Positions 54,436 to 63,645 of a stretch of 64,000 bases of DNA are shown piece after piece. Within the stretch, counting starts at the first letter, position 1. Each line of letters starts with the position of its first letter. The stretch lies in the NCBI GenBank assembly GCA_016290295.1, contig JAEETJ010000001.1:1-64000 (forward strand), read 5' to 3'. This DNA is from Bacteroidales bacterium (GTDB lineage: Bacteria; Bacteroidota; Bacteroidia; Bacteroidales; WCHB1-69). The translations under genes were made by a program, and so were the position numbers. The notes beneath the pieces are model-generated. The model was not told where the DNA came from. It did no database searches and saw nothing but the letters and a program-made list of their open reading frames with translations.

Positions 54436-54636
54436 TCAATTCTCTTCTTCTTTCATGATTTTTGCTATTTCCGCTTCAGTTTTTGTGAGTTTATCCTTGC
54501 AGAGTTTGATAAGCATCGTGCAGCGTTTGATTTTATCTGACAATTCATCGACAGAGATATCCGCATTTTCCATTTCCTGGACAATCTGCTGGAGTTCGTC
54601 GAAAGCTTCGGTATAGGTGATAGTTTCTTTGGCCAT
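54436..54636 (-). CDS. xseB: Exodeoxyribonuclease VII small subunit
   Basis: 66 residues from the preferred start MAKETITYTEAF at 54636; an ATG 39 bases upstream gives an unlikely hydrophobic extension. It matches XseB: short, all helical, LQQIVQEMENADISVDELSDKIKRC and LCKDKLTKTE, a coiled helical hairpin. It binds the large subunit XseA (not in the window) to form a single-strand exonuclease. The acidic tail KEEEN ends at a heptamer array. Confidence 0.85.
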   Translation of the reverse strand: MAKETITYTEAFDELQQIVQEMENADISVDELSDKIKRCTMLIKLCKDKLTKTEAEIAKIMKEEEN

Positions 54637-54663
54637 GGTAAAAAAATTTCTGCAAAGATACGA

Positions 54664-54836
54664 TTTAATTGGCAAATTAGCAAATTAGTTAAAGAGGCAA
54701 TTAAAATAAAAACTAAGAACTAAGAATTAAGAATTAAGAGTTAAGAATGTTGAATTGCTGATGTGTTGAAGTGGTTTTAGTTCTTAATTCTTAGTTCTTA
54801 ATTCAAATCAACAATTAAACAGTTAAAAGATTAAAC
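54664..54836. repeat. Heptamer array with inverted halves
   Basis: AACTAAG, AACTAAG, AATTAAG, AATTAAG, AGTTAAG units (about 54707-54746) are followed by TTAGTTCTTAATTC and TTAGTTCTTAATTC in the opposite sense (54777-54803), so the transcript could fold. AATTAAACAGTTAAAAG words lead into the S5 terminator. Confidence 0.85.
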
Positions 54837-54872
54837 AAAAAAAGACCCCAACCTGCTGGTCAGAGTCTTTCC
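54837..54872 (-). terminator. Terminator directly after rpsE
   Basis: On the minus strand AAAGACTCTGACC pairs with GGTTGGGGTCTTT (imperfect), followed by T7. It ends the ribosomal unit after S5, where L30, L15 and SecY would normally continue. Confidence 0.8.
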
Positions 54873-54897
54873 TATAAAAAGGCTATTTTTGGGGGAT

Positions 54898-55416
54898 TTA
54901 GCCGTTGAATACAGTGTCGAGCTGTACGCCACGAACCTTAGCGATAGTATAAGGATCGCGGAGTTGTGCGAGGGCGTTGATGGTAGCCTTCACCACACTG
55001 TGGGGGTTGGAAGAGCCTTTGGATTTAGCCAACACGTTCTTCACACCAACACTTTCGAGGACGGCACGCATAGCACCACCAGCGATAACACCGGTACCAG
55101 GAGCAGCGGGTTTCATGAATACGAGAGAACCGCTGTACTTGCCTTCCTGAGCGTGAGGAATAGTACCCTTCAATACGGGAACCTGAATCAGGTTTTTCTT
55201 AGCATCGTCGATACCCTTGGCGATAGCGGCGGAAACTTCCTTTGCTTTGCCGAGGCCGTAGCCAACGATACCATTTTCATTACCAACGACGACGATAGCG
55301 GAGAAGCTGAATGTACGACCACCCTTGGTAACCTTAGTAACTCTGTTTACTGCAACCAATCTGTCTTTGAATTCGATATCGGTTGATTTTACTCTTTTGA
55401 TATTAGCGTTTGACAT
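54898..55416 (-). CDS. rpsE: 30S ribosomal protein S5
   Basis: 172 residues. [26 protein letters not shown] and [24 protein letters not shown] are the S5 core; [26 protein letters not shown] is the second domain. It shapes the decoding-site region and helps proofreading. It is last gene of the local ribosomal unit; a terminator follows instead of rpmD and rplO. Confidence 0.97.
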   Translation of the reverse strand: MSNANIKRVKSTDIEFKDRLVAVNRVTKVTKGGRTFSFSAIVVVGNENGIVGYGLGKAKEVSAAIAKGIDDAKKNLIQVPVLKGTIPHAQEGKYSGSLVFMKPAAPGTGVIAGGAMRAVLESVGVKNVLAKSKGSSNPHSVVKATINALAQLRDPYTIAKVRGVQLDTVFNG

Positions 55417-55429
55417 ATTCCTCCTCGTA

Positions 55430-55789
55430 TTAGAAAATTAAACCACCTTCTCTGGCAGCGTCGGCCAAAGATTTAATTCTACCATGATACAGATAGCCGT
55501 TACGGTCGAAAACGACAGCGGTAATACCTGCGTTCTTAGCGCGTTCGGCGATCAATTTGCCCACCATTGCAGACTTTTCGGTTTTGGTAACCTTCTGGGC
55601 TTTGATGTCAGGAACGACAGATGAGGCAGATGCCAGGGTAACACCAGCTCTATCATCAATAATCTGTACATAGATGTCCTTGTTGCTTCTGAAAACGGAC
55701 ATTCTAGGACGTTCAGGAGTACCGTTGACGATTCTACGTACACGGTTTTTAATCCTGTTTCTTCTGAATTCTTTCTTATTATAAGCCAT
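55430..55789 (-). CDS. rplR: 50S ribosomal protein L18
   Basis: 119 residues. [28 protein letters not shown] and [27 protein letters not shown] are diagnostic. It binds 5S rRNA. It lies 13 bases before rpsE in the standard order. Confidence 0.97.
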   Translation of the reverse strand: MAYNKKEFRRNRIKNRVRRIVNGTPERPRMSVFRSNKDIYVQIIDDRAGVTLASASSVVPDIKAQKVTKTEKSAMVGKLIAERAKNAGITAVVFDRNGYLYHGRIKSLADAAREGGLIF

Positions 55790-55807
55790 CTTCTTAAATT
55801 TTCAATA

Positions 55808-56368
55808 TTATTTTTCTGCTGATTTACCGGCTTTCTTTCTAACAACTTCGCCCACGAAGCGGATACCTTTGCCTTTGTAAGGTTCGGGTTTTCTGTAGGA
55901 GCGGATCTTGTTAGCAACCTGGCCTAACAATTGTCTGTCGATACCCTTGAGGATAATGATGGGGTTTTTACCTTTCTCATTCACAGTTTCCACTTTGATT
56001 TCATCGGGGAAATCGAAAAGGATGTTGTGTGAGTAACCCAAGCTCAAGTCCAGCTGATGAGGACCTTTAGCTTCAGCCTTGTAACCAACACCGACTACTT
56101 CCTGCTTGATTTCGAAACCTTTGGAGACACCTGTAACCATATTGTTCAGGAGAGCTCTGTAAAGTCCGTGGAGAGCTTTATGGCGTTTCTGGTCAGTAGG
56201 ACGCTGCAGTTTCAAGTGACCATCTTCCACTTCCATGGTAATATCGGGGTCAACATACTGGTGAAGTTCACCGAGGGGACCCTTTACAGTGACGACATTT
56301 GATTTTTCGTCTCTTTTAATTTCAACTCCAGAGGGGATTGAAATGGCTAATTTACCTATTCTTGACAT
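55808..56368 (-). CDS. rplF: 50S ribosomal protein L6
   Basis: 186 residues. MSRIGKLAISIPSGVEI at the start, VKGPLGEL and the C-terminal RKPEPYKGKGIRFVGEVVRKKAGK are diagnostic. It sits near the factor-binding site of the large subunit. Confidence 0.97.
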   Translation of the reverse strand: MSRIGKLAISIPSGVEIKRDEKSNVVTVKGPLGELHQYVDPDITMEVEDGHLKLQRPTDQKRHKALHGLYRALLNNMVTGVSKGFEIKQEVVGVGYKAEAKGPHQLDLSLGYSHNILFDFPDEIKVETVNEKGKNPIIILKGIDRQLLGQVANKIRSYRKPEPYKGKGIRFVGEVVRKKAGKSAEK

Positions 56369-56383
56369 AACTGTTTCCTCCTA

Positions 56384-56782
56384 TTAGCTAATATAACATA
56401 AAACTTCGCCACCGACTTTCTGGTTTCTGGCTTCCTTATCGGTCATCATGCCATGGGAAGTGGAAACGATAGCGATACCGAGGCCATTCATCACAGAGGG
56501 CATTTCGTCAACGCCTACATATTTACGAAGACCGGGACGGCTTACGCGTTTCAGTTCGGTGATAGCCGACAACTTGGAAGTGGGATGATATTTAAGAGCG
56601 ATCTTAATCATGCCGGGGTGCACGTCATCGACAAATTTATAATTTAAGATATAACCTTTTTCAAACAAAATCTTTGTGATTTCACGTTTTGTCTTAGAGG
56701 TCGGGATTTCCACCACTTTATGATTAGCCCTGATGGCGTTTCTCATTCGGGTTAAATAATCTGAAATCGGATCGGTATTCAT
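56384..56782 (-). CDS. rpsH: 30S ribosomal protein S8
   Basis: 132 residues. [14 protein letters not shown] start and [32 protein letters not shown] end are diagnostic. It binds 16S rRNA helix 21, and in many bacteria autoregulates the spc genes. Confidence 0.97.
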   Translation of the reverse strand: MNTDPISDYLTRMRNAIRANHKVVEIPTSKTKREITKILFEKGYILNYKFVDDVHPGMIKIALKYHPTSKLSAITELKRVSRPGLRKYVGVDEMPSVMNGLGIAIVSTSHGMMTDKEARNQKVGGEVLCYIS

Positions 56783-56807
56783 AGTGTCTTTCTCCTAATT
56801 TTAAATG

Positions 56808-57107
56808 TTACCAACTTGCTTTTTTTACGCCCGGGATGAGACCAGCTGAAGCCATTTCTCTGAAATTGATACGGGAAATGCCGAACTGACGCATATAACC
56901 TTTCGGACGACCGGTTAACTTACAACGGTTGTGTAATCTGATCGGGTTTGAGTTGGGGGGCAATTTCTGCAGAGCCACGATAGCAGCCTGCTTTGCCTCA
57001 TAGTCATTACCATTAATGATCTTCTTTAACTCTTGACGTTTAGCAGCGTATTTAGCAATTAATTTTGCTCTTTTTACTTCTCTTGCTTTTAAAGATTCTT
57101 TTGCCAT
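56808..57107 (-). CDS. rpsN: 30S ribosomal protein S14
   Basis: 99 residues, zinc-free form (no paired CXXC motifs). [40 protein letters not shown] end is diagnostic in parts such as [13 protein letters not shown]. It assembles late into the small-subunit head. Confidence 0.96.
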   Translation of the reverse strand: MAKESLKAREVKRAKLIAKYAAKRQELKKIINGNDYEAKQAAIVALQKLPPNSNPIRLHNRCKLTGRPKGYMRQFGISRINFREMASAGLIPGVKKASW

Positions 57108-57110
57108 ATC

Positions 57111-57665
57111 TTATTTCTGATTTTTAAATGGTAATCCAAACTCTTTCAACAGTGCGAGGCACTCTTTATCATTATGGGCTGTGGTAACGAAGGTGATATC
57201 CATACCGTTAATTTTAGCCACTTTATCGATGTCGATTTCGGGGAAGATAATCTGTTCGGGGATACCGAGGGTGTAGTTACCTCTGCCGTCGAAACCCTTA
57301 TCGCTGATACCGCGGAAGTCACGGATACGAGGGATAGAGACGGAGATCAGACGATCGAGGAATTCGTACATTCTGTCGCCACGAAGGGTCACTCTCACGC
57401 CGATAGGCATACCTCTTCTCAATTTGAAGTTAGAGATATCCTTCTTTGACTTGGTAGCAACGGCCTTCTGACCGGCGATCATGGTCATTTCCTGAACACC
57501 TGCGTCGATTAACTTCTTGTCGGCGATACCGAATTTACCGAGACCCTGGTTCAGACAGATCTTGGTGATTTTCGGGATACGCATCACGGATTTGAATCCG
57601 AACTGTTCTTTCAGTGCAGGAAGAACTTCCTTTGTATATTTTTCTTTATATCTTGGTGTGTACAT
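57111..57665 (-). CDS. rplE: 50S ribosomal protein L5
   Basis: 184 residues. [35 protein letters not shown] and [16 protein letters not shown] are diagnostic. It binds 5S rRNA at the central protuberance. Its ATG overlaps the rplX stop (TAATG). Confidence 0.97.
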   Translation of the reverse strand: MYTPRYKEKYTKEVLPALKEQFGFKSVMRIPKITKICLNQGLGKFGIADKKLIDAGVQEMTMIAGQKAVATKSKKDISNFKLRRGMPIGVRVTLRGDRMYEFLDRLISVSIPRIRDFRGISDKGFDGRGNYTLGIPEQIIFPEIDIDKVAKINGMDITFVTTAHNDKECLALLKEFGLPFKNQK

Positions 57666-57979
57666 TACTTAATCTCCTCTCCTGACTTTTTTGAATATCT
57701 AACTAATTTGCCGTTCTCATTTTTTCTTCTGCCGATGCGGGTAGCGTTGCCCTGTGCATCGATCACCATAAGGTTAGAAATGTGGATCGGAGCTTCTTTC
57801 TTAACGATACCACCGTTGGGGTTCTTGGCATTGGCCTTGGTGTGTTTTGACACCAGGTTCACGCCTTCCACCATAGCGCGGTATTTTTCGACATCCACCA
57901 TCAGCACCTTGCCTTGTGAACCTTTAGAGTCACCGGCAATAACTTTAACGATGTCGCCTTTTTTGATGTGAATTTTCAT
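57665..57979 (-). CDS. rplX: 50S ribosomal protein L24
   Basis: 104 residues. [24 protein letters not shown] is the KOW motif; [19 protein letters not shown] follows. An assembly initiator of the large subunit. It overlaps rplE by one base. Confidence 0.97.
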   Translation of the reverse strand: MKIHIKKGDIVKVIAGDSKGSQGKVLMVDVEKYRAMVEGVNLVSKHTKANAKNPNGGIVKKEAPIHISNLMVIDAQGNATRIGRRKNENGKLVRYSKKSGEEIK

Positions 57980-58054
57980 TGCTTTTAAATTTTTAATTGT
58001 TTTTCAATTGGTCTTTGTCAATTGTCCTATATATATAATTGTTGTGTGCAACAA

Positions 58055-58423
58055 TTAAAGTACTTCCGGAGCGAGGGAAACAATCTTCATATACTGTTTC
58101 TCACGAAGTTCACGGGCAACAGGGCCGAAGATACGGGTACCACGGAGTTCATCACCGGGAGTCAGCAGAACGACTGCGTTGTCGTCGAAGCGGATGTAGG
58201 AACCATCGTTTCTGCGGACATGTTTTTTGGTACGTACGACCACTGCCTTAGAGACAGAACCTTTTTTGATATTACCTGAAGGGATGGCGCTTTTCACGGT
58301 GACGACAACTTTATCGCCAACGGTGGCATAGCGTTTTTTAGTACCACCCAGAACGCGGATACACAAAACTTCCTTTGCGCCGCTGTTATCGGCCACTGCC
58401 ATTCTTGTTTCTTGCTGTATCAT
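58055..58423 (-). CDS. rplN: 50S ribosomal protein L14
   Basis: 122 residues. [19 protein letters not shown] start and [26 protein letters not shown] end are diagnostic. It lies at the subunit interface. Confidence 0.97.
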   Translation of the reverse strand: MIQQETRMAVADNSGAKEVLCIRVLGGTKKRYATVGDKVVVTVKSAIPSGNIKKGSVSKAVVVRTKKHVRRNDGSYIRFDDNAVVLLTPGDELRGTRIFGPVARELREKQYMKIVSLAPEVL

Positions 58424-58425
58424 AA

Positions 58426-58683
58426 CTATTTAGCTCTTTCAATGATTTCTACTAATCTCCAGCGCTTGCTTTTGCTCAAGGGTCTGGTTTCCATAACTCT
58501 AACTTTGTCACCGATGTTACAATCGTTTTTCTCGTCGTGAGCCATCAGTTTGGTAGTTCTTTTGAGGAACTTACCATACTTAGGGTGTTTCAGTCTTCTT
58601 TCGACGCTGACCACGATGGTCTTATCCATCTTATTGCTGGTGACAAGGCCTTCTCTGACTTTTCTTTTATTTCTTTCTTCCAT
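58426..58683 (-). CDS. rpsQ: 30S ribosomal protein S17
   Basis: 85 residues. [19 protein letters not shown] and [21 protein letters not shown] are diagnostic of this OB-fold protein, which binds the 5' domain of 16S rRNA. Two bases separate it from rplN. Confidence 0.97.
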   Translation of the reverse strand: MEERNKRKVREGLVTSNKMDKTIVVSVERRLKHPKYGKFLKRTTKLMAHDEKNDCNIGDKVRVMETRPLSKSKRWRLVEIIERAK

Positions 58684-58693
58684 AGCGGGTTAA

Positions 58694-58897
58694 TTATTTC
58701 ACGTTTTCTTTCAGTTCGCGCATGCGCAATTCGGTCATCAGGCGAGCCACAGTTTTTCTCTGTTCTTTAATCTTCTGAGGATTTTCGATAGGAGAAACGG
58801 CGTGGTTCAGTTTCAACTTGACCAACTGTTGTTTTTCTTCCACTAATCTTTCTTTCACTTCAGGAGTGGAAAGTTCGCGTATTACTTGCTGTTTCAT
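58694..58897 (-). CDS. rpmC: 50S ribosomal protein L29
   Basis: 67 residues. VEEKQQLVKLKLNHAVSPIENPQKIKEQRKTVARL is the helical L29 core. It lies near the peptide exit tunnel. Confidence 0.96.
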   Translation of the reverse strand: MKQQVIRELSTPEVKERLVEEKQQLVKLKLNHAVSPIENPQKIKEQRKTVARLMTELRMRELKENVK

Positions 58898-58902
58898 TGC
58901 TA

Positions 58903-59328
58903 TTAAATTTCTTCTGAATAATCTCTTCTAACTACGAATTTGGTTGCGATAGGCAGCTTCTGAGCGCCGAGGCGGAGAGCTTCCTTAGCCACTTCGAAGG
59001 GAACGCCGTCGGCTTCGAACATGATTCTACCGGGGCTAACGCGGGCCACGAAGTATTCGGGGGTACCTTTACCTTTACCCATACGCACTTCAGCAGGCTT
59101 CTTGGTCACGGGCTTATCGGGGAAGATGGAGATCCACAGCTGGCCTTCACGTTTCATGTGACGGGTGATGGCCTGACGAGCTGCCTCAATCTGACGACCG
59201 GTGATCCAGCATTCCTCGAGGGCTTTCAGGGCGAAAGAACCGAAAGCGATTTCAGAACCGCGTTTGGTGATGCGTTTCATTCTGCCCTTTTGCGGTCTTC
59301 TGTATTTGGTCTTTTTTGGTTGTAACAT
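58903..59328 (-). CDS. rplP: 50S ribosomal protein L16
   Basis: 141 residues. [18 protein letters not shown] start, [20 protein letters not shown] and [15 protein letters not shown] are diagnostic. It contacts the A-site tRNA elbow. Confidence 0.97.
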   Translation of the reverse strand: MLQPKKTKYRRPQKGRMKRITKRGSEIAFGSFALKALEECWITGRQIEAARQAITRHMKREGQLWISIFPDKPVTKKPAEVRMGKGKGTPEYFVARVSPGRIMFEADGVPFEVAKEALRLGAQKLPIATKFVVRRDYSEEI

Positions 59329-59378
59329 TGCTGTATAATTTTATTGTTTATATACTATTATTTGTGAAGTCAACGCTG

Positions 59379-60098
59379 TTAGCTTCTTTTTTCTTTACGG
59401 GGACCACGGGGAGCACGTTTAGCTGGGCCCTTGGACTCTTTGGCCTCGTTGTTGGCAGCGAAGAGGTCTCTCTTGCCATAAACAACACCTCTGCAGATCC
59501 AAACTTTGATACCGATACGACCGTAAGTTGTATGGGCTTCAGCGGGAGCGTAGTCGATGTCGGCTCTCAGGGTATGGAGAGGAGTTCTTCCTTCCTTGAA
59601 GTGTTCGGTTCTTGCCATTTCAGCGCCACCGAGACGGCCTGAGCAAGAAACCTTGATACCTTCCGCATTGGCACGCATGGTAGCGGCGATGGCGGTTTTA
59701 ACAGCTTTTCTGTAGGAGATACGGCCTTCGATTTGTTTGGCGATATTCTGAGCCACCAAAACAGCATCTAAATCGGGGCGTTTCACCTCTGAAATGTTGA
59801 TTTGGATTTCCTTGTTGGTAATCTTCTTCAACTCTTCTTTCAGTTTGTCAACTTCTTGACCACCTTTACCGATAATCAAACCGGGACGGGCGGTGTTAAT
59901 GGTAACCGTTACAAGCTTGAGTGTTCTTTCAATGTAAATTTTTGCGATTCCGGCTTTGAACAAACGTGCGTTCAAATATTTTCTAATTTTGTCGTCTTCG
60001 ACTAATTTATTGGCGAAATTTTTGCCGCCATACCAATTAGAATCCCAGCCTCTGATAATTCCTAATCTTAAACCTACCGGATTAACTTTCTGACCCAT
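59379..60098 (-). CDS. rpsC: 30S ribosomal protein S3
   Basis: 239 residues. [20 protein letters not shown] start, the KH-type [20 protein letters not shown] near 65-85 and [16 protein letters not shown] are diagnostic. The tail is basic ([13 protein letters not shown]). It is part of the mRNA entry pore. Confidence 0.97.
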   Translation of the reverse strand: MGQKVNPVGLRLGIIRGWDSNWYGGKNFANKLVEDDKIRKYLNARLFKAGIAKIYIERTLKLVTVTINTARPGLIIGKGGQEVDKLKEELKKITNKEIQINISEVKRPDLDAVLVAQNIAKQIEGRISYRKAVKTAIAATMRANAEGIKVSCSGRLGGAEMARTEHFKEGRTPLHTLRADIDYAPAEAHTTYGRIGIKVWICRGVVYGKRDLFAANNEAKESKGPAKRAPRGPRKEKRS

Positions 60099-60115
60099 AC
60101 TTTTTGTAATTAATA

Positions 60116-60550
60116 TTATTCGTTAGTTTCATTATTATTGTCAACTGCAACTTCCTGAGCACGGCTATCGAGAATGATGGTCACGTGGTTGGAACGTTTT
60201 CTGATGCGGTGTGCGCGGCCTTGGGGAGCAGTTCTGATTCTCTTCAGCATTCTGCCTCCGTCAACCATGATGGTCTTCACATACAAATTAGCTTCTTCCA
60301 GTCTGGCACCTTCGTTCTTAACCTGCCAGTTGGCGATAGCTGATTTCAATAATTTCAATAATTTCTCTGCTGACTCTTTTCTGCTGAATTTCAACACGTT
60401 CATCGCGTAATCAACATCTTTTCCTCTGATCACGTCAGCCATGATTCTGGTTTTGCGCGGGGAGGTCGGATTATCGACCAAACGAGCCATATAGACATTT
60501 TTCTTGGCTTCTTTGCGCGCATCTGCTGCTAATCTTTTTCTTGCTCCCAT
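60116..60550 (-). CDS. rplV: 50S ribosomal protein L22
   Basis: 144 residues from [17 protein letters not shown] at 60550; an ATG 42 bases upstream adds an atypical hydrophobic N-terminus. [25 protein letters not shown] and [27 protein letters not shown] (in parts) are diagnostic. It lines the exit tunnel. It is the first gene of the local ribosomal unit; S19 and L2 are absent upstream. Confidence 0.96.
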   Translation of the reverse strand: MGARKRLAADARKEAKKNVYMARLVDNPTSPRKTRIMADVIRGKDVDYAMNVLKFSRKESAEKLLKLLKSAIANWQVKNEGARLEEANLYVKTIMVDGGRMLKRIRTAPQGRAHRIRKRSNHVTIILDSRAQEVAVDNNNETNE

Positions 60551-60644
60551 TTTTTTTATTCTAATTATTATTTCTAAATATCTAATTTTCAATATGATAG
60601 AACACTACGCTTTTTTCCTTTTCATTTTCTATCAAAATTGGCGG

Positions 60645-60652
60645 CAAAAATA
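60645..60652 (-). promoter_or_regulatory. -7 promoter box TATTTTTG for the ribosomal unit
   Basis: On the minus strand TATTTTTG lies 95 bases before the L22 start, with a TTTTG at 60668-60672 as a possible -33 element (spacing slightly short). This shows the cluster has its own promoter at the break point. Confidence 0.6.
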
Positions 60653-61001
60653 CTAAAAAAAATCATACAAAATCACCTTTATCAAAAAAAATTTTCAAAA
60701 AAGTAAAAATGCTGATGTTCAAGCCTGTTACAAAGCTTTTACAAGCGTGTATAAACAGGCTAATGTTAATTACTCTGAGAAAGGAGAAAAAAATAATTTC
60801 TTAAAGTCGGATGAAACAGCCCTGATTTTTGCAAAAAAGAAGCTCCTGAATAGAAATTCAAAGGGCAAGGGACTAATAATCTGCAATTTTCGGCGAAAAT
60901 TTCCTCAAAGAGCGATGAACTCGAAGGAGAGGATAAAAAAAAGAGACGCACCACAGCACGTCTCCTTTTCTTTATTACTTTACAATAATATAATATGTCT
61001 C
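60653..61001. other. AT-rich gap upstream of the ribosomal unit
   Basis: No credible gene (a 115-codon frame at 60747 runs through a terminator and into the next gene). Apart from the terminator at 60935, nothing was recognised; the region has no fragment of rpsS or rplB that I can see. Confidence 0.5.
60935..60976 (-). terminator. Terminator of the lipoprotein gene
   Basis: On the minus strand GAGACG pairs with CGTCTC around a 10-base loop, followed by a run of eight T. It lies 26 bases or more after the lipoprotein stop. Confidence 0.78.
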
Positions 61002-61469
61002 TTATCTTTTGGAGAGCGTGATAGAAACATCTGCTTTCTTAGTATCGGTCAAATTCCCTTCAATCTCATAAGAAACCAATTTTACAGTACCTGATACCAT
61101 CATTGTATTCTTATTCAGCAAGAGAATGTCAAGATCATATATAACCTTTTCATAATACTCATTACCTATTTGATGGAGCTTGTTGCTAGTGATAGTTATA
61201 GTTTCATTACCCTTAGTAGTGTATGTGCCTTCAAAAGTAACAATATTATAGAAAGTATTGTCAAAGTACTCGTCAAAATCACACTCAATAGTACAGGTTC
61301 CATCTGTTCTGAATGTCCACATATCATCCAAATCATCCTCACTATCATTGTCGATGGTGGCTGAAATCGCTTTCCATGTGCCAGGAAGCTTAGACATGTC
61401 TTTCTTGCATGAAGACATAAATACAACTGTGCTTAATAATAACACAAAAATACCAATTGATTTTTTCAT
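61002..61469 (-). CDS. Lipocalin-like lipoprotein
   Basis: About 155 residues from the preferred start MKKSIGIFVLLLSTVVFMSSC at 61469; an earlier ATG adds ten residues before the signal. The lipobox is MSSC with Cys at about 20. KLPGTWKAISATIDND, MWTFRTDGTCTIE and FEGTYTTKGNETITI are strands typical of the Bacteroidetes lipocalin-like family (small lipid-binding or sensing barrel). Function unknown. It follows another lipoprotein gene but has its own -7 box. Confidence 0.75.
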   Translation of the reverse strand: MKKSIGIFVLLLSTVVFMSSCKKDMSKLPGTWKAISATIDNDSEDDLDDMWTFRTDGTCTIECDFDEYFDNTFYNIVTFEGTYTTKGNETITITSNKLHQIGNEYYEKVIYDLDILLLNKNTMMVSGTVKLVSYEIEGNLTDTKKADVSITLSKR

Positions 61470-61496
61470 AGAATTAATTTTTAAAATTTGAAGTTG

Positions 61497-61504
61497 CAAA
61501 TATA
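61497..61504 (-). promoter_or_regulatory. -7 promoter box TATATTTG
   Basis: TAnnTTTG on the minus strand, 28 bases before the preferred lipoprotein start; it supports the shorter start. Confidence 0.55.
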
Positions 61505-61514
61505 CAACTTTTTT

Positions 61515-62315
61515 TTAATCGCGGACACAGCGTACCGCCATGGCATTTTGCTTTACCACCCCATATCCCGTATAGGTCAATGCACTATAATAATCCAACT
61601 CAAAATCAATAGCTAATTCCGGCCAAACTGCGGATTCACTACAACTCCAGAAATAAGCGTCCCGGCCAAAATTACTGTTCACATTTCCTCCTCCAAGACC
61701 TGCGGGATAGGCACAAAAATGGGTGGAGTTGTTGTTAGACTGATTATTTCCTACGGCACATTGTTTGCTACATTCCTGCCACCCCGATGTGGAGGCAAGA
61801 GATTTCGCAATATTATTAAAATCGCCATTACATTGATGTTCACTTTGTGTACCTATGAAAGTCACCAACTGGCTCCATTCTGCCTTACTCGGCACATGCC
61901 ACCCTTGGGGGCAAACACCCTGAACTCTACTCGGATTAGACCCACTGCTGCTCTCTCCGTGCATTAAGGCAGGCCAATTGTATAAATAGCCATATTTTTC
62001 GATATTAAAAGAATTGGCATTAGGTGCATAACGATAAGGCAATTCGTCAGAAACCTCATCGACACTGCCCATAGGGATTTCTTCTCCATTGGCAAAACGT
62101 GTGGTCTTCAGATTTTGAATCATCCATACTTTGTTGCCTATTAAAACAGCATCATAAAAGTGCCCGTCAATATCCGACACTGCATTATACATAATGTTAT
62201 CTTGCTGAGGAGTTCCTCCAGATGGAGACTGAGGCATATTGCTAAAAGGTGTTTCTTTCTTACATGACAAGAAAAAAAGGATAGACACCATGATCATCAA
62301 ACATATTTTTTTCAT
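61515..62315 (-). CDS. FISUMP-domain lipoprotein
   Basis: 266 residues. Lipoprotein signal MKKICLMIMVSILFFLSC with Cys18. Residues about 47-266 form a FISUMP (Fibrobacter succinogenes major paralogous) domain: DIDGHFYDAVLIGNKVWMIQNLKTT, KYGYLYNWPALM, VCPQGWHVPSKAEWSQL, GRDAYFWSCSES and MAVRCVRD. Eight or so Cys suggest disulfides. Function of the domain is not established; it is a surface, possibly carbohydrate-associated fold. It may cotranscribe with the following lipocalin-like gene, though the latter has its own box. Confidence 0.8.
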   Translation of the reverse strand: MKKICLMIMVSILFFLSCKKETPFSNMPQSPSGGTPQQDNIMYNAVSDIDGHFYDAVLIGNKVWMIQNLKTTRFANGEEIPMGSVDEVSDELPYRYAPNANSFNIEKYGYLYNWPALMHGESSSGSNPSRVQGVCPQGWHVPSKAEWSQLVTFIGTQSEHQCNGDFNNIAKSLASTSGWQECSKQCAVGNNQSNNNSTHFCAYPAGLGGGNVNSNFGRDAYFWSCSESAVWPELAIDFELDYYSALTYTGYGVVKQNAMAVRCVRD

Positions 62316-62343
62316 CGTAATAAATATTTACAATATGTCGTTG

Positions 62344-62351
62344 CAAATGTA
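62344..62351 (-). promoter_or_regulatory. -7 promoter box TACATTTG
   Basis: TAnnTTTG on the minus strand, 29 bases before the FISUMP lipoprotein start. Confidence 0.55.
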
Positions 62352-62447
62352 CATAAAAATCCATAGTCATTCACATCCGCTGAAAAAAAACATGCCACTA
62401 TATAGAGCCGCCATTATATAAAGTCTTCACATTTCAACAAAAATCAC

Positions 62448-62455
62448 TATTTTTG
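62448..62455 (+). promoter_or_regulatory. -7 promoter box TATTTTTG
   Basis: TAnnTTTG, 23 bases before the amidohydrolase start at 62479. Confidence 0.6.
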
Positions 62456-62478
62456 CTGAATCTAAAAATACCCACATC

Positions 62479-63603
62479 ATGAACTACACCGAAACACGAC
62501 AACAATTTCATTCACTGGCAGAAGCGTCGGGACATGAGGATAAGACCGCAGAAGCCATCCTTCTCTTGCTAAAAGACTTTGCTCCCACCCAGATTCATAC
62601 ATTTCCCGACAGTCACAATATCATCGCCGAATACGACTCGGAAGCAGAAGGTCCTACCCTGCTCCTCCGCGGCGACATGGACGCGGTGGGTGTGGACGAA
62701 CACCTTGCCCTTCCCTACGCCTCCCGCACTCCGGATTATGCCCACAAATGCGGCCATGACGGTCATACCACTATATTGTTAGGCGTGGCGGAACAACTGC
62801 ACTTGCACCCCATCAACAAGGGAAAAATACTACTGTTTTTCCAAGCAGCAGAAGAAACCGGCCAGGGCTGTGGGCAATTAATTCAAAGTGGCTTTCTGCA
62901 ATCCTATAATATAGATATGGTATTTGCGCTGCACAACATTCCTGGCATTCCCCTCCATAGCATCACCTGCCGGGCGGGCAGCTTCACCTGCGCTGTTATC
63001 AGCTGCGAAATCAAGCTGGACGGACAGACATCCCATGCGGCAGAACCGGAAAAAGGAATTTCTCCTTTCCGTGCCGCCACAAGCATTACTGAACAATTGT
63101 TGGCACTCAGCCACAGCGATTTGCATAAAGACAACTACCAGATTATCACGCTGGTGGAATCCCATATCGGGGAAACGGCCTACGGCGTATCCGCTGGCCA
63201 TGGCGTACTGCGTTTCACCCTACGGGCCAAGAGTGAAGCCTTGTTGCAAGCCCTGAAAAACGATACCGAGTGCATAGTCCGCACGGAAGTTGCTAAAACG
63301 CCTGGCTTATCCTACGATATCCGCTGGTTGGAGTATTTCGCCGGTGGTCAAAACTCGGCAAAGGCTGTTGACATCGTACGGCAAGCAGCCTATGACAACG
63401 GATTAAACTACATCGAAAAAGACGTGCCCTTCACCTGGGGTGAGGACTTTGGCCTACTCACCCAACATTACCCCGGTGCCCTCTTCGGCTTGGGCAGCGG
63501 CACCGACACACCTCCACTCCACCACCAGGACTTCGACTTCCCCGATGAAATTATCGAAACGGGAGTGAAGATGATGGTATCAATTAGCAAATTAGTTAAT
63601 TAG
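62479..63603 (+). CDS. M20-family amidohydrolase
   Basis: 374 residues. M20D peptidase/aminoacylase-type fold. Metal ligands are visible: Cys and His in HKCGHDGHTT (about 91-100), the Glu pair in AAEETGQG (about 125) and His in ALHNIPG (about 153). The dimerisation (lid) domain begins at VISCEIKLDGQTSHAAEPEKG. The final His falls in LHHQDFDFPD. Family members hydrolyse N-acyl or N-acetyl amino acids (such as hippurate or indole-acetyl conjugates); the substrate here is not predictable. The last codons and TAG stop (SKLVN) are written in a TTAGTTAATTAGCAAA repeat. Confidence 0.88.
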   Translation: MNYTETRQQFHSLAEASGHEDKTAEAILLLLKDFAPTQIHTFPDSHNIIAEYDSEAEGPTLLLRGDMDAVGVDEHLALPYASRTPDYAHKCGHDGHTTILLGVAEQLHLHPINKGKILLFFQAAEETGQGCGQLIQSGFLQSYNIDMVFALHNIPGIPLHSITCRAGSFTCAVISCEIKLDGQTSHAAEPEKGISPFRAATSITEQLLALSHSDLHKDNYQIITLVESHIGETAYGVSAGHGVLRFTLRAKSEALLQALKNDTECIVRTEVAKTPGLSYDIRWLEYFAGGQNSAKAVDIVRQAAYDNGLNYIEKDVPFTWGEDFGLLTQHYPGALFGLGSGTDTPPLHHQDFDFPDEIIETGVKMMVSISKLVN

Positions 63604-63614
63604 CAAATTTTCAC

Positions 63615-63622
63615 TACCTTTG
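63615..63622 (+). promoter_or_regulatory. -7 promoter box TACCTTTG
   Basis: TAnnTTTG, 23 bases before the MutS-like start at 63646. Confidence 0.6.
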
Positions 63623-63645
63623 CACTTCGAAAAAAATATCAATTC

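Noticed and set aside
60747..61094. 115-codon plus-strand ORF
   Set aside because: It runs through a terminator hairpin and over the end of the lipoprotein gene, and its translation looks random.
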